A stretch of 49,456 bases of DNA from an uncultured Bacillota bacterium (GCA_934271085.1 CAKQQU010000004.1:1-49456); one strand, 5' to 3'. Shown: positions 31,926 through 40,657, counted from the stretch's first letter. Notes: generated from the sequence alone by a model not told the origin. Numbers and translations: made by a program.

Positions 31926-33833
31926 ATGGCTGAATCCCAACATATAATTGTAGGTACTGCCGGGCATGTGGATCATGGTAAAACAGAGCTTACGGCAGTT
32001 TTAACAGGCATAAATACAGATCGTCTGCCGGAAGAAAAAAAGCGGGGCATGACTATTGTTCCCGGCTTTGTTCCGCTTACTTTGCCCAACGGGCTGCGGC
32101 TGGGTCTTATAGATGTACCTGGCCACGAAAAATTTGTTAAGAATATGCTGGCCGGAGTTGCCGGTGTGGATATGGTCATGCTGGTGATAGCAGCGGACGA
32201 GGGGGTAATGCCCCAAACTGTGGAGCATCTCCATATACTTCATCTGCTGGGCGTAGATAAAGGTGTGGCTGTTATTACCAAAAGCGATCTGGTAGATGAA
32301 GAATGGCTGGATATGATAAGGGAACAGGTGCAGGATTTGCTGAAAGGAACATCCCTGGAAAATGCTCCCATAATCGCTACCAGCGCTTATACCAAAGCAG
32401 GCATTGACGAACTGAAAGAAGCCCTGATGGAAATAGCAGGCCAGGTCAAACGCAAACCCGTTTCCGGACATGCCCGGCTGCCTATTGACAGGGTTTTCAG
32501 TAAAACGGGATTCGGCACAGTTATTACCGGTACGCTTTGGAGCGGCACTTTAAGGGAAGGACAAACGGTAGAATTATGGCCGGCGGGAAGGGAAGCCCGC
32601 ATTCGCAGCCTGCAGGTGCATAATCAGAAGGTAGAGCGTTCCCAGGCAGGGCAGAGAACAGCGGTAAACCTTTCCGGTGTGGAATCTTCCGACGCTCCCA
32701 GAGGCGGCTGGCTGGCCGAACCGGGACTGCTTAGGGAAACCTACCGGATAGATGTGGAAATTCGCCTTCTTTCTACCGCCAAGGCTTTGGAACAAAGAGC
32801 AAGGGTGCGTATACATCATGGTACATCAGAGGCGCTGGGACGGGTAAACCTGCTGGATCGGGAGGAGCTGAAGCCTGGCGAAAGCTGCTTTGCCCAGCTG
32901 GAGCTGGAGCATCCCCTGCCCCCTTTGGTAGGAGACAGGATAATTATCCGATCTTATTCCCCCATGTATACTATTGCCGGGGCAACAGCATTGGATGTGG
33001 CTCCCCGTAAGCATAAGCATAAAGATCCGGCTGTACTGGAAAACCTGGCTGCCCGTACCAAAGGAAGCAGCTCAGACCTGTTGGCTCAGGTTATGCAAAA
33101 GGAAGCCAAACCCCTCAATCTTAATGCCGCGGCCAAGGCGGCTCAGCTTCCCCGGGAGGAAATTTTGCCTTTACTGGGCGAGCTGGCCGAAGACGGGCAG
33201 GTATTGGTACTGGATATTGACGGCGAAAAATTCTGGCTCTCCGCAGAAACAGCGGGCGGTATTTTACTGGAGCTGCAGGATATACTGGCCCAGTACCATA
33301 AAAAATACCCCATGCGGGGAGGCCTGCCTTTGGCGGAACTGAAAAGCCGCTATTTTGGCAATTTCAGCGCCAAACAGCAGACAGCTCTGCTTAATTTATG
33401 GCAGCAGAGCCGGGAGCTTGCCGTAAATCGGGGAATGGTCTGCTCCTATGGCTTTGAACCCCATTTAAGCGAGAAACAGCGGGCGGCTGTGGATAAGCTG
33501 TTATCAATATATGATAAGGATCTGTTTTCTCCTCCGGAATGGGAGGATGCCTGTGGACAAGCTGGTATACGGCCGGAAAATGGCGGAGAGATTCTCACCT
33601 ATATGCTGGAACAGGGACTGCTGATTCGGGCCGGAGCATATCTTTTCAGCGCCAAAGCTCCGGAGGAAGTATTAAGCAGAATGAAAGCCAACAATAAAGA
33701 AGAAGGCTTTACAGCTGGGGATATACGTTCGCTGCTGGGCTGTAACCGCAAATATACCCTGGCTTTGCTGGAATATACCGACGCCCACAAGATAACTGTC
33801 CGCGCCGGTGATCTGCGTTATTGCGGAGAATAG
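31926..33833 (+). CDS. selB: Selenocysteine-specific elongation factor SelB
   Basis: GTPase that brings Sec-tRNA(Sec) to UGA codons next to a SECIS hairpin. 635 residues: GTPase domain with GTAGHVDHGKTELTAVLTG, DVPGHEKFVKNML and TKSDL, EF-Tu-like domains II-III, then C-terminal winged helices (about 380-635) that bind SECIS. ATG at 31926 follows AAAGGAG. Directly follows selA. Confidence 0.96.
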   Translation: MAESQHIIVGTAGHVDHGKTELTAVLTGINTDRLPEEKKRGMTIVPGFVPLTLPNGLRLGLIDVPGHEKFVKNMLAGVAGVDMVMLVIAADEGVMPQTVEHLHILHLLGVDKGVAVITKSDLVDEEWLDMIREQVQDLLKGTSLENAPIIATSAYTKAGIDELKEALMEIAGQVKRKPVSGHARLPIDRVFSKTGFGTVITGTLWSGTLREGQTVELWPAGREARIRSLQVHNQKVERSQAGQRTAVNLSGVESSDAPRGGWLAEPGLLRETYRIDVEIRLLSTAKALEQRARVRIHHGTSEALGRVNLLDREELKPGESCFAQLELEHPLPPLVGDRIIIRSYSPMYTIAGATALDVAPRKHKHKDPAVLENLAARTKGSSSDLLAQVMQKEAKPLNLNAAAKAAQLPREEILPLLGELAEDGQVLVLDIDGEKFWLSAETAGGILLELQDILAQYHKKYPMRGGLPLAELKSRYFGNFSAKQQTALLNLWQQSRELAVNRGMVCSYGFEPHLSEKQRAAVDKLLSIYDKDLFSPPEWEDACGQAGIRPENGGEILTYMLEQGLLIRAGAYLFSAKAPEEVLSRMKANNKEEGFTAGDIRSLLGCNRKYTLALLEYTDAHKITVRAGDLRYCGE

Positions 33834-33884
33834 AAAGGGATTTATTGAAAAAGGAGCAGAGGCAAATATCCGGGCATAAAGAAT

Positions 33885-33915
33885 ACCGGCAGACTGCCGG
33901 TGATATATTTATCAC
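33885..33915 (+). terminator. Possible weak hairpins after selB
   Basis: CCGGC/GCCGG (around 33885-33899) and GGTGATA/TATCACC (33898-33915) could form adjacent hairpins, but no clear T run follows. Termination here is uncertain. Confidence 0.3.
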
Positions 33916-34097
33916 CAACGGCCTGCCGGACGAATGATAAAGCCCTCTTTTTTCTTTTCTTTTTCCTCCGGATTTTGAGGGGAAGAGGGGTCTTTCTCGG
34001 CTGCTTTATCCTTGTTTATATTTTTTTTCTGGCTGCTGCAGGGAATTTGCCCGGCAGCAGTTTTTTGTGGGTAAGGATATTTTTTAATATCACTCAT
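33912..34097 (-). CDS. Small charged protein, function unknown
   Basis: 61 residues, Lys/Glu/Pro-rich, no membrane helix, one Cys. AAGGAGGT lies 8 nt before the ATG, a strong ribosome site, and it begins 29 bp after the TVP38-family gene stop on the same strand, so it is probably real and cotranscribed. No family recognised. Confidence 0.5.
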   Translation of the reverse strand: MSDIKKYPYPQKTAAGQIPCSSQKKNINKDKAAEKDPSSPQNPEEKEKKKEGFIIRPAGRW

Positions 34098-34126
34098 AGA
34101 TCATGACCTCCTTTACCTGAAACTGC

Positions 34127-34942
34127 TTATTCTTTTCTTGCCTTTTTGCGGTGGCGGGGATTTATTTCTTCCGCTACTTCTTCTACTATCTCAGATGTTA
34201 TTTCCCCGGCAGCTTGGGCATCTTTGCCTTTGGTAAAAAGATTGGTAAGGCGCTTTTTATTGGCAAATGCCAGCACTGTCAGGAGTATTACTAATATTGT
34301 TACCGCCGCTGCCGCCAAGTATTCCTTGACTGCGATGAGCTGTCCTATCCAGGTGCAAAGCAGTATGGAAGGGATGCTGGCCAAAAGTACGCTTAGCAGA
34401 TAGGCCCCCATTTTCACCTTGGAAAAGGCAAAAAGATAGGGAATGATACCATTAGGTATACAGGGTATCAGATAAAGGGCAAAAGAGAGCCTTTCGGGGT
34501 GCTCCAGGGTTTTGATATAGTTAAGGTTGATCTTACTTTTCCGGGCAGCCTCCTTTTTGCGGAAAAGCGGCTCCAGAGTATTGCGGAACTGGCGTATAGT
34601 CCAGAATACCAGCACATTGCCTACCAGATATCCCAGCATACAGAGGACAAGTCCCTTCCACATACCGTAACAAACCCCAGCGATAGCCTGAATGGGCGCT
34701 GCGGGGAAAAAGGCTACTATTACCTGAAGAGCCTGGAGGCCGATGATCACAGGCATGCCCCGCTTTCCGTAGGAGGATATATATTCTATGGTAACGCTTT
34801 CATTGGCGGTGTTATCGGCTACCATACGGAAAAGAGGAGCCAAATCGATAACCAGTTTGACTATAAGTCCCAGGATAAGCAGCACTGAAACCATGCTCAG
34901 CAGGCGGCTGAAATTTATTTTTCCTGCGCTTTTTCTGCCCAA
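34127..34942 (-). CDS. TVP38/TMEM64 (DedA-like) membrane protein
   Basis: 271 residues with about six hydrophobic segments and the family core: FFPAAPIQAIAGVCYG and PCIPNGIIPYLFAFSKV. Members of this superfamily are thought to be membrane lipid or ion transporters; the substrate is unknown. The C-terminus is a charged tail ending HRKKARKE. The start is TTG at 34942 with GGAGGGG 6 nt upstream. It has a promoter at 35082-35110 that shares a palindrome with the feo promoter. Confidence 0.82.
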   Translation of the reverse strand: MGRKSAGKINFSRLLSMVSVLLILGLIVKLVIDLAPLFRMVADNTANESVTIEYISSYGKRGMPVIIGLQALQVIVAFFPAAPIQAIAGVCYGMWKGLVLCMLGYLVGNVLVFWTIRQFRNTLEPLFRKKEAARKSKINLNYIKTLEHPERLSFALYLIPCIPNGIIPYLFAFSKVKMGAYLLSVLLASIPSILLCTWIGQLIAVKEYLAAAAVTILVILLTVLAFANKKRLTNLFTKGKDAQAAGEITSEIVEEVAEEINPRHRKKARKE

Positions 34943-35066
34943 GGACTGCCCCTCCTTTTTGACGATATATCTTTATCTCTAGCTTACGGTACTGGCGCGC
35001 CGGCGCTTATTCCATATTTTTATCTGTTGGTGCGTGTTTATTTGCAGACTAAGATGTTGCTTATAA

Positions 35067-35110
35067 ATACTTATTATAATAAGTATAATGAAAACAAAGG
35101 GTTTTGTCCA
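35067..35110 (-). promoter_or_regulatory. Promoter and operator of the TVP38-family gene
   Basis: Minus strand TGGACA (35105-35110), 17-bp spacer, TATACT (35082-35087). The 20-bp perfect palindrome ATACTTATTATAATAAGTAT (35067-35086) overlaps the -10 and start site. The same half-sites and the same offset occur at the feo promoter. The rest of the gap (34943-35232) holds only the clpB terminator. Confidence 0.55.
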
Positions 35111-35169
35111 GAATACTATGTCTTATGTGTGTATGCACTGTATATCCGGCTGCTGCGGTTAAACGGCGA

Positions 35170-35208
35170 AAAAACGGCGTACAGCCTTTTTGATTGAGGC
35201 TGTACGCC
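35170..35208 (-). terminator. Terminator of clpB
   Basis: GGCGTACAGCC (35176-35186) and GGCTGTACGCC (35198-35208) form a perfect 11-bp stem with an 11-nt loop; on the minus strand TTTTTT follows after one G. Confidence 0.9.
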
Positions 35209-35232
35209 ATTGGTTTTGCCTGCTGCAGTATA

Positions 35233-37854
35233 TCACTGTTTATTTTCTGTATCGCTATCGCTGGCTTTGATGCTGACTTTGATTCCCGTTTCATCCTTAT
35301 CTACCAGCAAGGTAGAGCCGGGCGCCGGGTCGTCGGCAATGATGCAGCGGGCCAGGGCGGTTTCTACCTGGGATTGGATCAGGCGGCGCAGGGGCCGGGC
35401 GCCATAGCTGGGATCATACCCTGCATCGATAAGGTAATTGCAGCTTGCTTCGGTGAACTCCAGATCCAACTGCTTATCAGCCAGCCGTTTGCGCAGGGCT
35501 GCCAGCTGCAGATCCAGAATATGACGGATATTATCCCGGGTCAGGGGTTTATAGAACACGATCTCATCCAGACGGTTAAGGAATTCCGGACGGAAGCTTT
35601 GCCGCAGCAGGGTTTGGACCTGATCCCGGGCTTCATCGCTGATATTGCCTTCGCTGTCGATACCGGCCAGGATACTCTGGGAACCCAGATTGGAGGTCAG
35701 GATAATAATGGTGTTTTTGAAATCGACGGTACGGCCGTGGCTGTCGGTGATACGGCCGTCATCCAGCACTTGCAGCAGGGTGTTGAAAACATCGGGATGA
35801 GCTTTTTCCACCTCGTCGAAGAGCACCACTGCATAAGGATGACGGCGCACAGCCTCGGTGAGCTGGCCGCCTTCTTCATAGCCTACATATCCGGGCGGCG
35901 AACCGATCAGACGGGAAACAGAATATTTCTCCATATATTCGCTCATATCGATACGGATAATATTCTTTTCATCGTCAAAGAGGGCTTCGGCCACAGCCTT
36001 GGCCAGCTCGGTTTTACCAACACCGGTGGGGCCCAGGAAAAGGAAACTGCCCATGGGCCGTCCGGGATCTTTGATGCCTGCCCGGGAGCGGAGAATAGCG
36101 TCGGCTACTTTTTCCACTGCTTCGTCCTGGCCGATGACCCGCTTATGGAGTATATCTTCCAGCCGCAGCAGTTTTTCCCGCTCGCCTTCCATCAGACGGG
36201 AAACAGGTATACCTGTCCAGCGCGCTACTATACGAGCTATCTCTTCTTCCGTTACCTGATGCCGCAGCAGGGTCCGCTGCTGGCTGTCTTCGGCTGCTTC
36301 CTCCAGCTCCGCCAGGTCTTTCTGCAGGCGGGGCAGATGACCGTAACGCAGTTCGGCGGCTTTATCGAGATCATATTCCCGCTCGGCTTTTTCGATTTGG
36401 GCATTGGTCTGTTCTATGCTTTCCCGCAGTTTCTGTACTTTGTTGATGCTTTCCTTTTCCGCGTCCCATTTGACCTTCATGGTTTGGAATTTATCACGCA
36501 GTTCTGCCAGTTCTTTGCGTATTTTTTCCAACTGGGCCGCGGAAAGCTTGTCATTTTCGTTTTTAAGGGCGGTCTCTTCTATTTCCAGCTGCATGATACG
36601 GCGGCTGGTCGCGTCCATTTCCGTAGGCATGGAATCCATCTCGGTTTTAATAAGGGCGCAGGCCTCATCCACCAGGTCGATGGCTTTATCCGGCAGAAAA
36701 CGGTCGGCAATATAGCGGTTGGAGAGGGTGGCGGCTGCGATCAGAGCTCTGTCCTGTATTTTAACGCCGTGATATACTTCATAACGCTCTTTAAGACCTC
36801 TCAGTATGGATATGGTATCTTCCACGGTGGGTTCTTCCACCATTACCGGCTGGAAGCGGCGTTCCAAAGCCGCGTCCTTTTCGATATACTGGCGGTACTC
36901 GTTCAGGGTAGTGGCGCCGATGCAGTGCAGTTCGCCTCTGGCCAGCAAAGGCTTGAGCAGATTGCCTGCATCCATGGCGCCTTCGCTTTTACCTGCGCCT
37001 ACAATATTATGAAGCTCGTCGATGAAAAGGATGATCTGGCCTTCGGATTTTTTGACTTCTTCCAGTACGGCCTTGAGCCTTTCTTCGAATTCGCCTCTGA
37101 ATTTGGCGCCTGCTATCAGCGCGCCCATATCCAGAGAAAAGACGCTGCGGTTTTTCAGATTGTCCGGCACGTCGCCCCGGACTATACGTTGGGCCAGGCC
37201 TTCGGCAATTGCGGTCTTGCCTACGCCCGGTTCGCCGATGAGCACAGGGTTGTTTTTGCTTTTGCGGGAGAGGATGCGGATCACATTGCGTATCTCGTCA
37301 TCACGGCCGATCACCGGATCCAGCTTTTGATTGCGGGCCAGTTCCACCAGATCCTGGCCGTATTTGGTCAGCACGTCGTAGGTATCTTCCGGATTGTCGC
37401 TGGTGACCTTTTGATGTCCTCTGACTGCTTTCAGGGCGACCATAAATCCGTCTTTTTCGATACGGTATTTACGGAACAGCTCCTTTATCTCTTCATCCGT
37501 CTTGGCCAGCAGCCCCATAAACAGATGTTCCACAGAGGTATATTCGTCGCCCATGGCTACCGCCTGTTTTTCGGCTTCATTCAAAGCCTGTTCCAGGGAA
37601 TTTGCCAGATAGAGCCTGGCGCTGTCGCCGCTTACACGGGGCAGTTTGTCCAGCAGGGCCTGGCAGTCTTTTTCCACAGCGGTAACATCCACGCCTATGT
37701 TGCCCAACAGCCGGGCGATCAGGCTGTTTTCCTGGGTAAGCAGGGCTGTCAGCAAATGAACCTGTTTTATCTGCTGATTCCCTCTTTCCTGAGCCAGGGT
37801 CTGGGCATTGCTGATGACTTCCATGCTTCTTTGAGTAAGTTTATTGGTGTTCAT
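35233..37854 (-). CDS. clpB: Protein disaggregase ClpB
   Basis: Hexameric AAA+ chaperone that rescues aggregated proteins with DnaK. 873 residues: N domain with two Clp repeats, first AAA+ (GEPGVGKT, DELHNIVGAG), a long coiled-coil middle domain (about 405-525), second AAA+ (GPTGVGKT, LFDEVEKAHP). The ATG at 37854 has GGTGG 8 nt upstream; an overlapping in-frame GTG was rejected. It lies 65 bp after an RHH-domain gene on the same strand; no CIRCE or CtsR operator was seen. Confidence 0.96.
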   Translation of the reverse strand: MNTNKLTQRSMEVISNAQTLAQERGNQQIKQVHLLTALLTQENSLIARLLGNIGVDVTAVEKDCQALLDKLPRVSGDSARLYLANSLEQALNEAEKQAVAMGDEYTSVEHLFMGLLAKTDEEIKELFRKYRIEKDGFMVALKAVRGHQKVTSDNPEDTYDVLTKYGQDLVELARNQKLDPVIGRDDEIRNVIRILSRKSKNNPVLIGEPGVGKTAIAEGLAQRIVRGDVPDNLKNRSVFSLDMGALIAGAKFRGEFEERLKAVLEEVKKSEGQIILFIDELHNIVGAGKSEGAMDAGNLLKPLLARGELHCIGATTLNEYRQYIEKDAALERRFQPVMVEEPTVEDTISILRGLKERYEVYHGVKIQDRALIAAATLSNRYIADRFLPDKAIDLVDEACALIKTEMDSMPTEMDATSRRIMQLEIEETALKNENDKLSAAQLEKIRKELAELRDKFQTMKVKWDAEKESINKVQKLRESIEQTNAQIEKAEREYDLDKAAELRYGHLPRLQKDLAELEEAAEDSQQRTLLRHQVTEEEIARIVARWTGIPVSRLMEGEREKLLRLEDILHKRVIGQDEAVEKVADAILRSRAGIKDPGRPMGSFLFLGPTGVGKTELAKAVAEALFDDEKNIIRIDMSEYMEKYSVSRLIGSPPGYVGYEEGGQLTEAVRRHPYAVVLFDEVEKAHPDVFNTLLQVLDDGRITDSHGRTVDFKNTIIILTSNLGSQSILAGIDSEGNISDEARDQVQTLLRQSFRPEFLNRLDEIVFYKPLTRDNIRHILDLQLAALRKRLADKQLDLEFTEASCNYLIDAGYDPSYGARPLRRLIQSQVETALARCIIADDPAPGSTLLVDKDETGIKVSIKASDSDTENKQ

Positions 37855-37919
37855 AATATCTACCACCTTTCCGGCAGAAAGCAGCTTGCGCTGCCGTGTT
37901 TTGTAAAATTTTACTAAAA

Positions 37920-38567
37920 TCAGATTATAAGGGGATGGCCTGCCAGATATCTATTATAGATCTGCTGTACCTGGGCAATAGCCTCCTGGGGCTGATCCAG
38001 CTGGTAAAAGAAAGCCCGCAGGCTTTCATCAAAGGCGGAAATATATTCCACAATAGCGCTGGAAAGCTGCTCTTCACTGTAGTTTCCTTCCGCCGCCAGC
38101 CGCAGATTCTTTATGAAACGGCCGTCTCCCGCAGCCCAACTGCCGCTGCCGGGAGTATGATCGGTCAGCCTGCCCCACAGCTTGTAGAACTGGGTCAGAT
38201 AAAGCAGCAGGCTCTGGTTTTGGGTGCGCAGGCTCACCTTAAGCTTGCCGATATCCCTGCCCAAAGAGCGTTCCAGTTCCAATGTGTAGCGTATAGAGGG
38301 ATTATACTTGAAGGCCAGGGCAGAGCGGAGATTGAGCATAGAATCTGAGCTGCGCAGCATCACCTGGAGCGGCGAGTCTGCCGGAAGCATCCTTTCCATG
38401 CTGTCGAACATTTCCCGCATTCTTTGCTCCGGTGTGCGGTAAGAGATATATTCCGCAAGTATCATATTTATCATTTGGGAACGATTGGTGCCTGCGCGAT
38501 GAGCCAAAGCATCTATAGCGTTGACTACATCTTCCGAAAGCATCAGTGAATACATGGTCTTAGCCAA
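37920..38567 (-). CDS. Ribbon-helix-helix (CopG-type) protein upstream of clpB
   Basis: 215 residues. The first ~45 form a CopG/Arc-type RHH DNA-binding domain (YSLMLSEDVVNAIDALAHR, then GTNRSQMINMILAEYI). The remaining ~170 residues are helical, without a family I can name. The start is TTG at 38567, with GGAGG 8 nt upstream; the later ATG is 20 nt away and less likely. It is cotranscribed with clpB and divergent from a Na+/Ca2+-type exchanger. A role as autoregulator of the clpB operon is inferred from arrangement. Confidence 0.75.
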   Translation of the reverse strand: MAKTMYSLMLSEDVVNAIDALAHRAGTNRSQMINMILAEYISYRTPEQRMREMFDSMERMLPADSPLQVMLRSSDSMLNLRSALAFKYNPSIRYTLELERSLGRDIGKLKVSLRTQNQSLLLYLTQFYKLWGRLTDHTPGSGSWAAGDGRFIKNLRLAAEGNYSEEQLSSAIVEYISAFDESLRAFFYQLDQPQEAIAQVQQIYNRYLAGHPLII

Positions 38568-38644
38568 CTCTCATTCCTCCTTATACCTTAATTTATCTGT
38601 CAAGCCATTTTTTATTCTTGTGGCCAAACTCTTTTGACAAGATA

Positions 38645-38673
38645 ATCATAGCGCCCCTTATATAATTTGTCAA
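38645..38673 (-). promoter_or_regulatory. Promoter of the RHH-clpB operon
   Basis: Minus strand TTGACA (38668-38673), 17-bp spacer, TATGAT (38645-38650). Similar TTGACA-like motifs recur at 38598-38603 and 38634-38639, the latter covering the likely start site, and may be operator half-sites. Confidence 0.75.
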
Positions 38674-38765
38674 TAGGTTTATATAAAAATATTTACAAAA
38701 TTATTGGGTTTTAATCACTTTTAGTATTTTTTCACCCGCACTGGATAAAAATAGGTTATAATAAA

Positions 38766-38795
38766 TTAAATTGTCATATTTTAAATTGTCATATT
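38766..38795 (+). repeat. Tandem 15-bp repeat before the exchanger gene
   Basis: Two perfect head-to-tail copies of TTAAATTGTCATATT (38766-38780 and 38781-38795), just downstream of a TATAAT at 38757-38762. RHH proteins often bind short direct repeats, so this may be an operator. The remainder of the 325-bp gap is AT-rich with no gene. Confidence 0.6.
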
Positions 38796-38892
38796 TTGCC
38801 CCAAAATAAAAACAGCAGAAAAACAATCGGTTTAACTGCAAGATACGCTGCTATTTGCGGCTGATTTTAAAGAAGGAAAATGAGGTAAAATT

Positions 38893-39831
38893 ATGTCTAT
38901 CTGGATTACAGTGCTGTTGTTTGCCATTGGTCTGGCTTTGGTAGTCAAAGGCGGTGATTTTTTTGTGGATGCTGCCGGCTGGATGGCGGAAGCCAGCGGA
39001 GTGCCGCCGCTGATAGTTGGTGCGACTGTGGTGAGCTTTGCCACGACCTTGCCGGAGCTGCTTGTTTCCGTTACCGCGGCCGTCCAGGGCAAGGCTGATA
39101 TGGCGGTAGGGAACGCCATTGGCTCCGTTACAGCCAATACCGGCCTTATCATGGCGCTGGCCATGATCTTTATGCCTATCATATGCAAAAGGAAGGAGTA
39201 TCTGCCTCAATGCCTGCTGCTGGCAGGCTGCTCCCTGGTGCTCTGGCTGGCTTGCCTTGGCGGCAATCTGCAGCTTTGGGGCAACATAACCCTTGTCGCC
39301 TTTTTTATCTTTTTTATGTGGAACAATGTTCATCAGGCCAAAGCACAGATGAACGGTAATGAACGTAAAAAAGTTGAAAAAAAACAGATGCTGCTTAATA
39401 TCGGTAAATTCATTATCGGAGCCGGCGCTATAGTAGGCGGCTCGCAGCTTCTGGTGGATGCAGGCAGCGATATTGCAACTTATCTCCATGTTCCCCAGCG
39501 GGTGATCGCAGTTACCATGGTGGCTATTGGTACTTCCCTGCCGGAACTGGTAACCACCATCACCGCTATTGTCAAAAAGCAGTCCAGCCTGTCTATCGGC
39601 AATATTATCGGCGCCAATATCATAGATCTGGCTTTAATCCTGCCCATATGCGATCTGGTATCCGCGGAAAAACTGCCGGTATCTGTTTCCAGCATTTCTC
39701 TGGACATGCCTGTTTGCCTGGTATTGATATTGCTGGCAATCATACCTTTGCTCTTGCGGCAGCGCGCCTACCGCTGGCAGGGAATACTGCTCCTGGCAGG
39801 ATATATAGCCTACCTGATATTTGTAGTTTAG
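38893..39831 (+). CDS. Na+/Ca2+ exchanger-family (CaCA) antiporter
   Basis: 312 residues in two inverted-repeat halves of about five helices, each with the alpha-repeat motif: GATVVSFATTLPELLVS...GNAIGS and VAIGTSLPELVTTITA...GNIIGAN. The conserved acids of the ion sites are in PEL. It probably exports Ca2+ or exchanges another cation for Na+ or H+. AAAATGAGG precedes the ATG. Divergent from the RHH-clpB operon. Confidence 0.9.
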   Translation: MSIWITVLLFAIGLALVVKGGDFFVDAAGWMAEASGVPPLIVGATVVSFATTLPELLVSVTAAVQGKADMAVGNAIGSVTANTGLIMALAMIFMPIICKRKEYLPQCLLLAGCSLVLWLACLGGNLQLWGNITLVAFFIFFMWNNVHQAKAQMNGNERKKVEKKQMLLNIGKFIIGAGAIVGGSQLLVDAGSDIATYLHVPQRVIAVTMVAIGTSLPELVTTITAIVKKQSSLSIGNIIGANIIDLALILPICDLVSAEKLPVSVSSISLDMPVCLVLILLAIIPLLLRQRAYRWQGILLLAGYIAYLIFVV

Positions 39832-39864
39832 GAGCTGATTAATTTTTGCCAGACTTTTCCTGAT

Positions 39865-39910
39865 AAAAAACCGCCTGTTGTGCAGTTGCAGCGCAGCAGG
39901 CGGTTTTATT
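39865..39910. terminator. Bidirectional terminator between exchanger and Nudix gene
   Basis: AAAACCGCCTG and CAGGCGGTTTT form a stem with a ~19-nt loop; A/T tracts on both sides allow it to end convergent transcripts. Confidence 0.85.
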
Positions 39911-39925
39911 TATCCGGTTTAAAGT

Positions 39926-40516
39926 TTATTGGGATACGGCCAAGGCCCGCAGCAGGATCTCGCCATGATCGAAAGCCAGCTTTTCTTCACTTAATGCCCT
40001 GGTATAAAGCCGGCCATCCCGGTATTGATAGCCAATTTCTATGCGCACGCCGCCGTGACTTAAGGTAAGGCGGTCATCAGCCAGGCAGATGCTGAACCAG
40101 GCTACCTGGTCGGCATCATCTCCAGCTACCGGTTTAAGCAAATGGGGATCTACAAAAGCAGTATAGGCCTGGGAGACCACCCAACCCCGGGGATCACGTC
40201 CGGGCCGGCTGAAAAGCCCTACCGGTTTCATCTGCAGGCCGCTGACTCCCGTTTCTTCCGCCAGCTCCCGGGCAGCAGTTTCTTCTACGCACTCGTTTGC
40301 GTTGGCAAATCCCCCCGGCAGCGCCCAACAGCCCAGATACGGATGTCCGCCTCTGCGGATAAGCAGTACCGTGGTATCTTTATCCTTTTTGCCTGTTACC
40401 ACTATATCCGCGGTCAATGCGGGTTTGGGATAGTTTTTCTTTTGGTATGCGGCAATAGCTTGGGCTTCAGTTAGCCCCTTTTTATCCAGTTTTTGCGATT
40501 CTGACTGTCTATCCAT
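39926..40516 (-). CDS. Nudix hydrolase
   Basis: 196 residues with the complete Nudix box (G-x5-E-x7-REUxEExGU) in GGFANANECVEETAARELAEETG, positions about 92-114. The N-terminus has a ~35-residue lead before the fold. COG1051-type proteins often hydrolyse ADP-ribose or oxidised nucleotides; the substrate here is unknown. GGGAGG lies 7 nt before the ATG. Standalone gene. Confidence 0.88.
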   Translation of the reverse strand: MDRQSESQKLDKKGLTEAQAIAAYQKKNYPKPALTADIVVTGKKDKDTTVLLIRRGGHPYLGCWALPGGFANANECVEETAARELAEETGVSGLQMKPVGLFSRPGRDPRGWVVSQAYTAFVDPHLLKPVAGDDADQVAWFSICLADDRLTLSHGGVRIEIGYQYRDGRLYTRALSEEKLAFDHGEILLRALAVSQ

Positions 40517-40542
40517 AACAGCGCCTCCCGGAAAAAATTATG

Positions 40543-40592
40543 GCAAAAACGGCCGTCTTTAGGGCAGCTTGCCCTGGGACAGCCGTTTTTGC
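40543..40592. terminator. Terminator of the alcohol dehydrogenase gene
   Basis: GCAAAAACGGC (40543-40553) and GCCGTTTTTGC (40582-40592) pair, with an inner AGGGCA/TGCCCT stem. A/T runs in both arms make it work on either strand; it follows the dehydrogenase stop on the minus strand. Confidence 0.8.
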
Positions 40593-40657
40593 TGTAAAAA
40601 TCAGGCTATACGAAACAGGATATCATACAATAAGTTAACCTGCAAGAGCAGAAGGAT

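Noticed and set aside
30486..33833. A selenoprotein gene with in-frame UGA near the sel genes
   Set aside because: All neighbouring genes reach family length with normal stops, and no gene appears split at a UGA within this window.
35194..37917. A 907-codon open frame on the plus strand opposite clpB
   Set aside because: It is the antisense shadow of clpB: no ribosome site, no recognisable domain, odd composition. Codon bias of the real gene removes stops from that frame.
38568..38892. CIRCE (HrcA) or CtsR operator for clpB
   Set aside because: Neither the CIRCE inverted repeat nor the GGTCAAA heptad pair is found in the promoter region.
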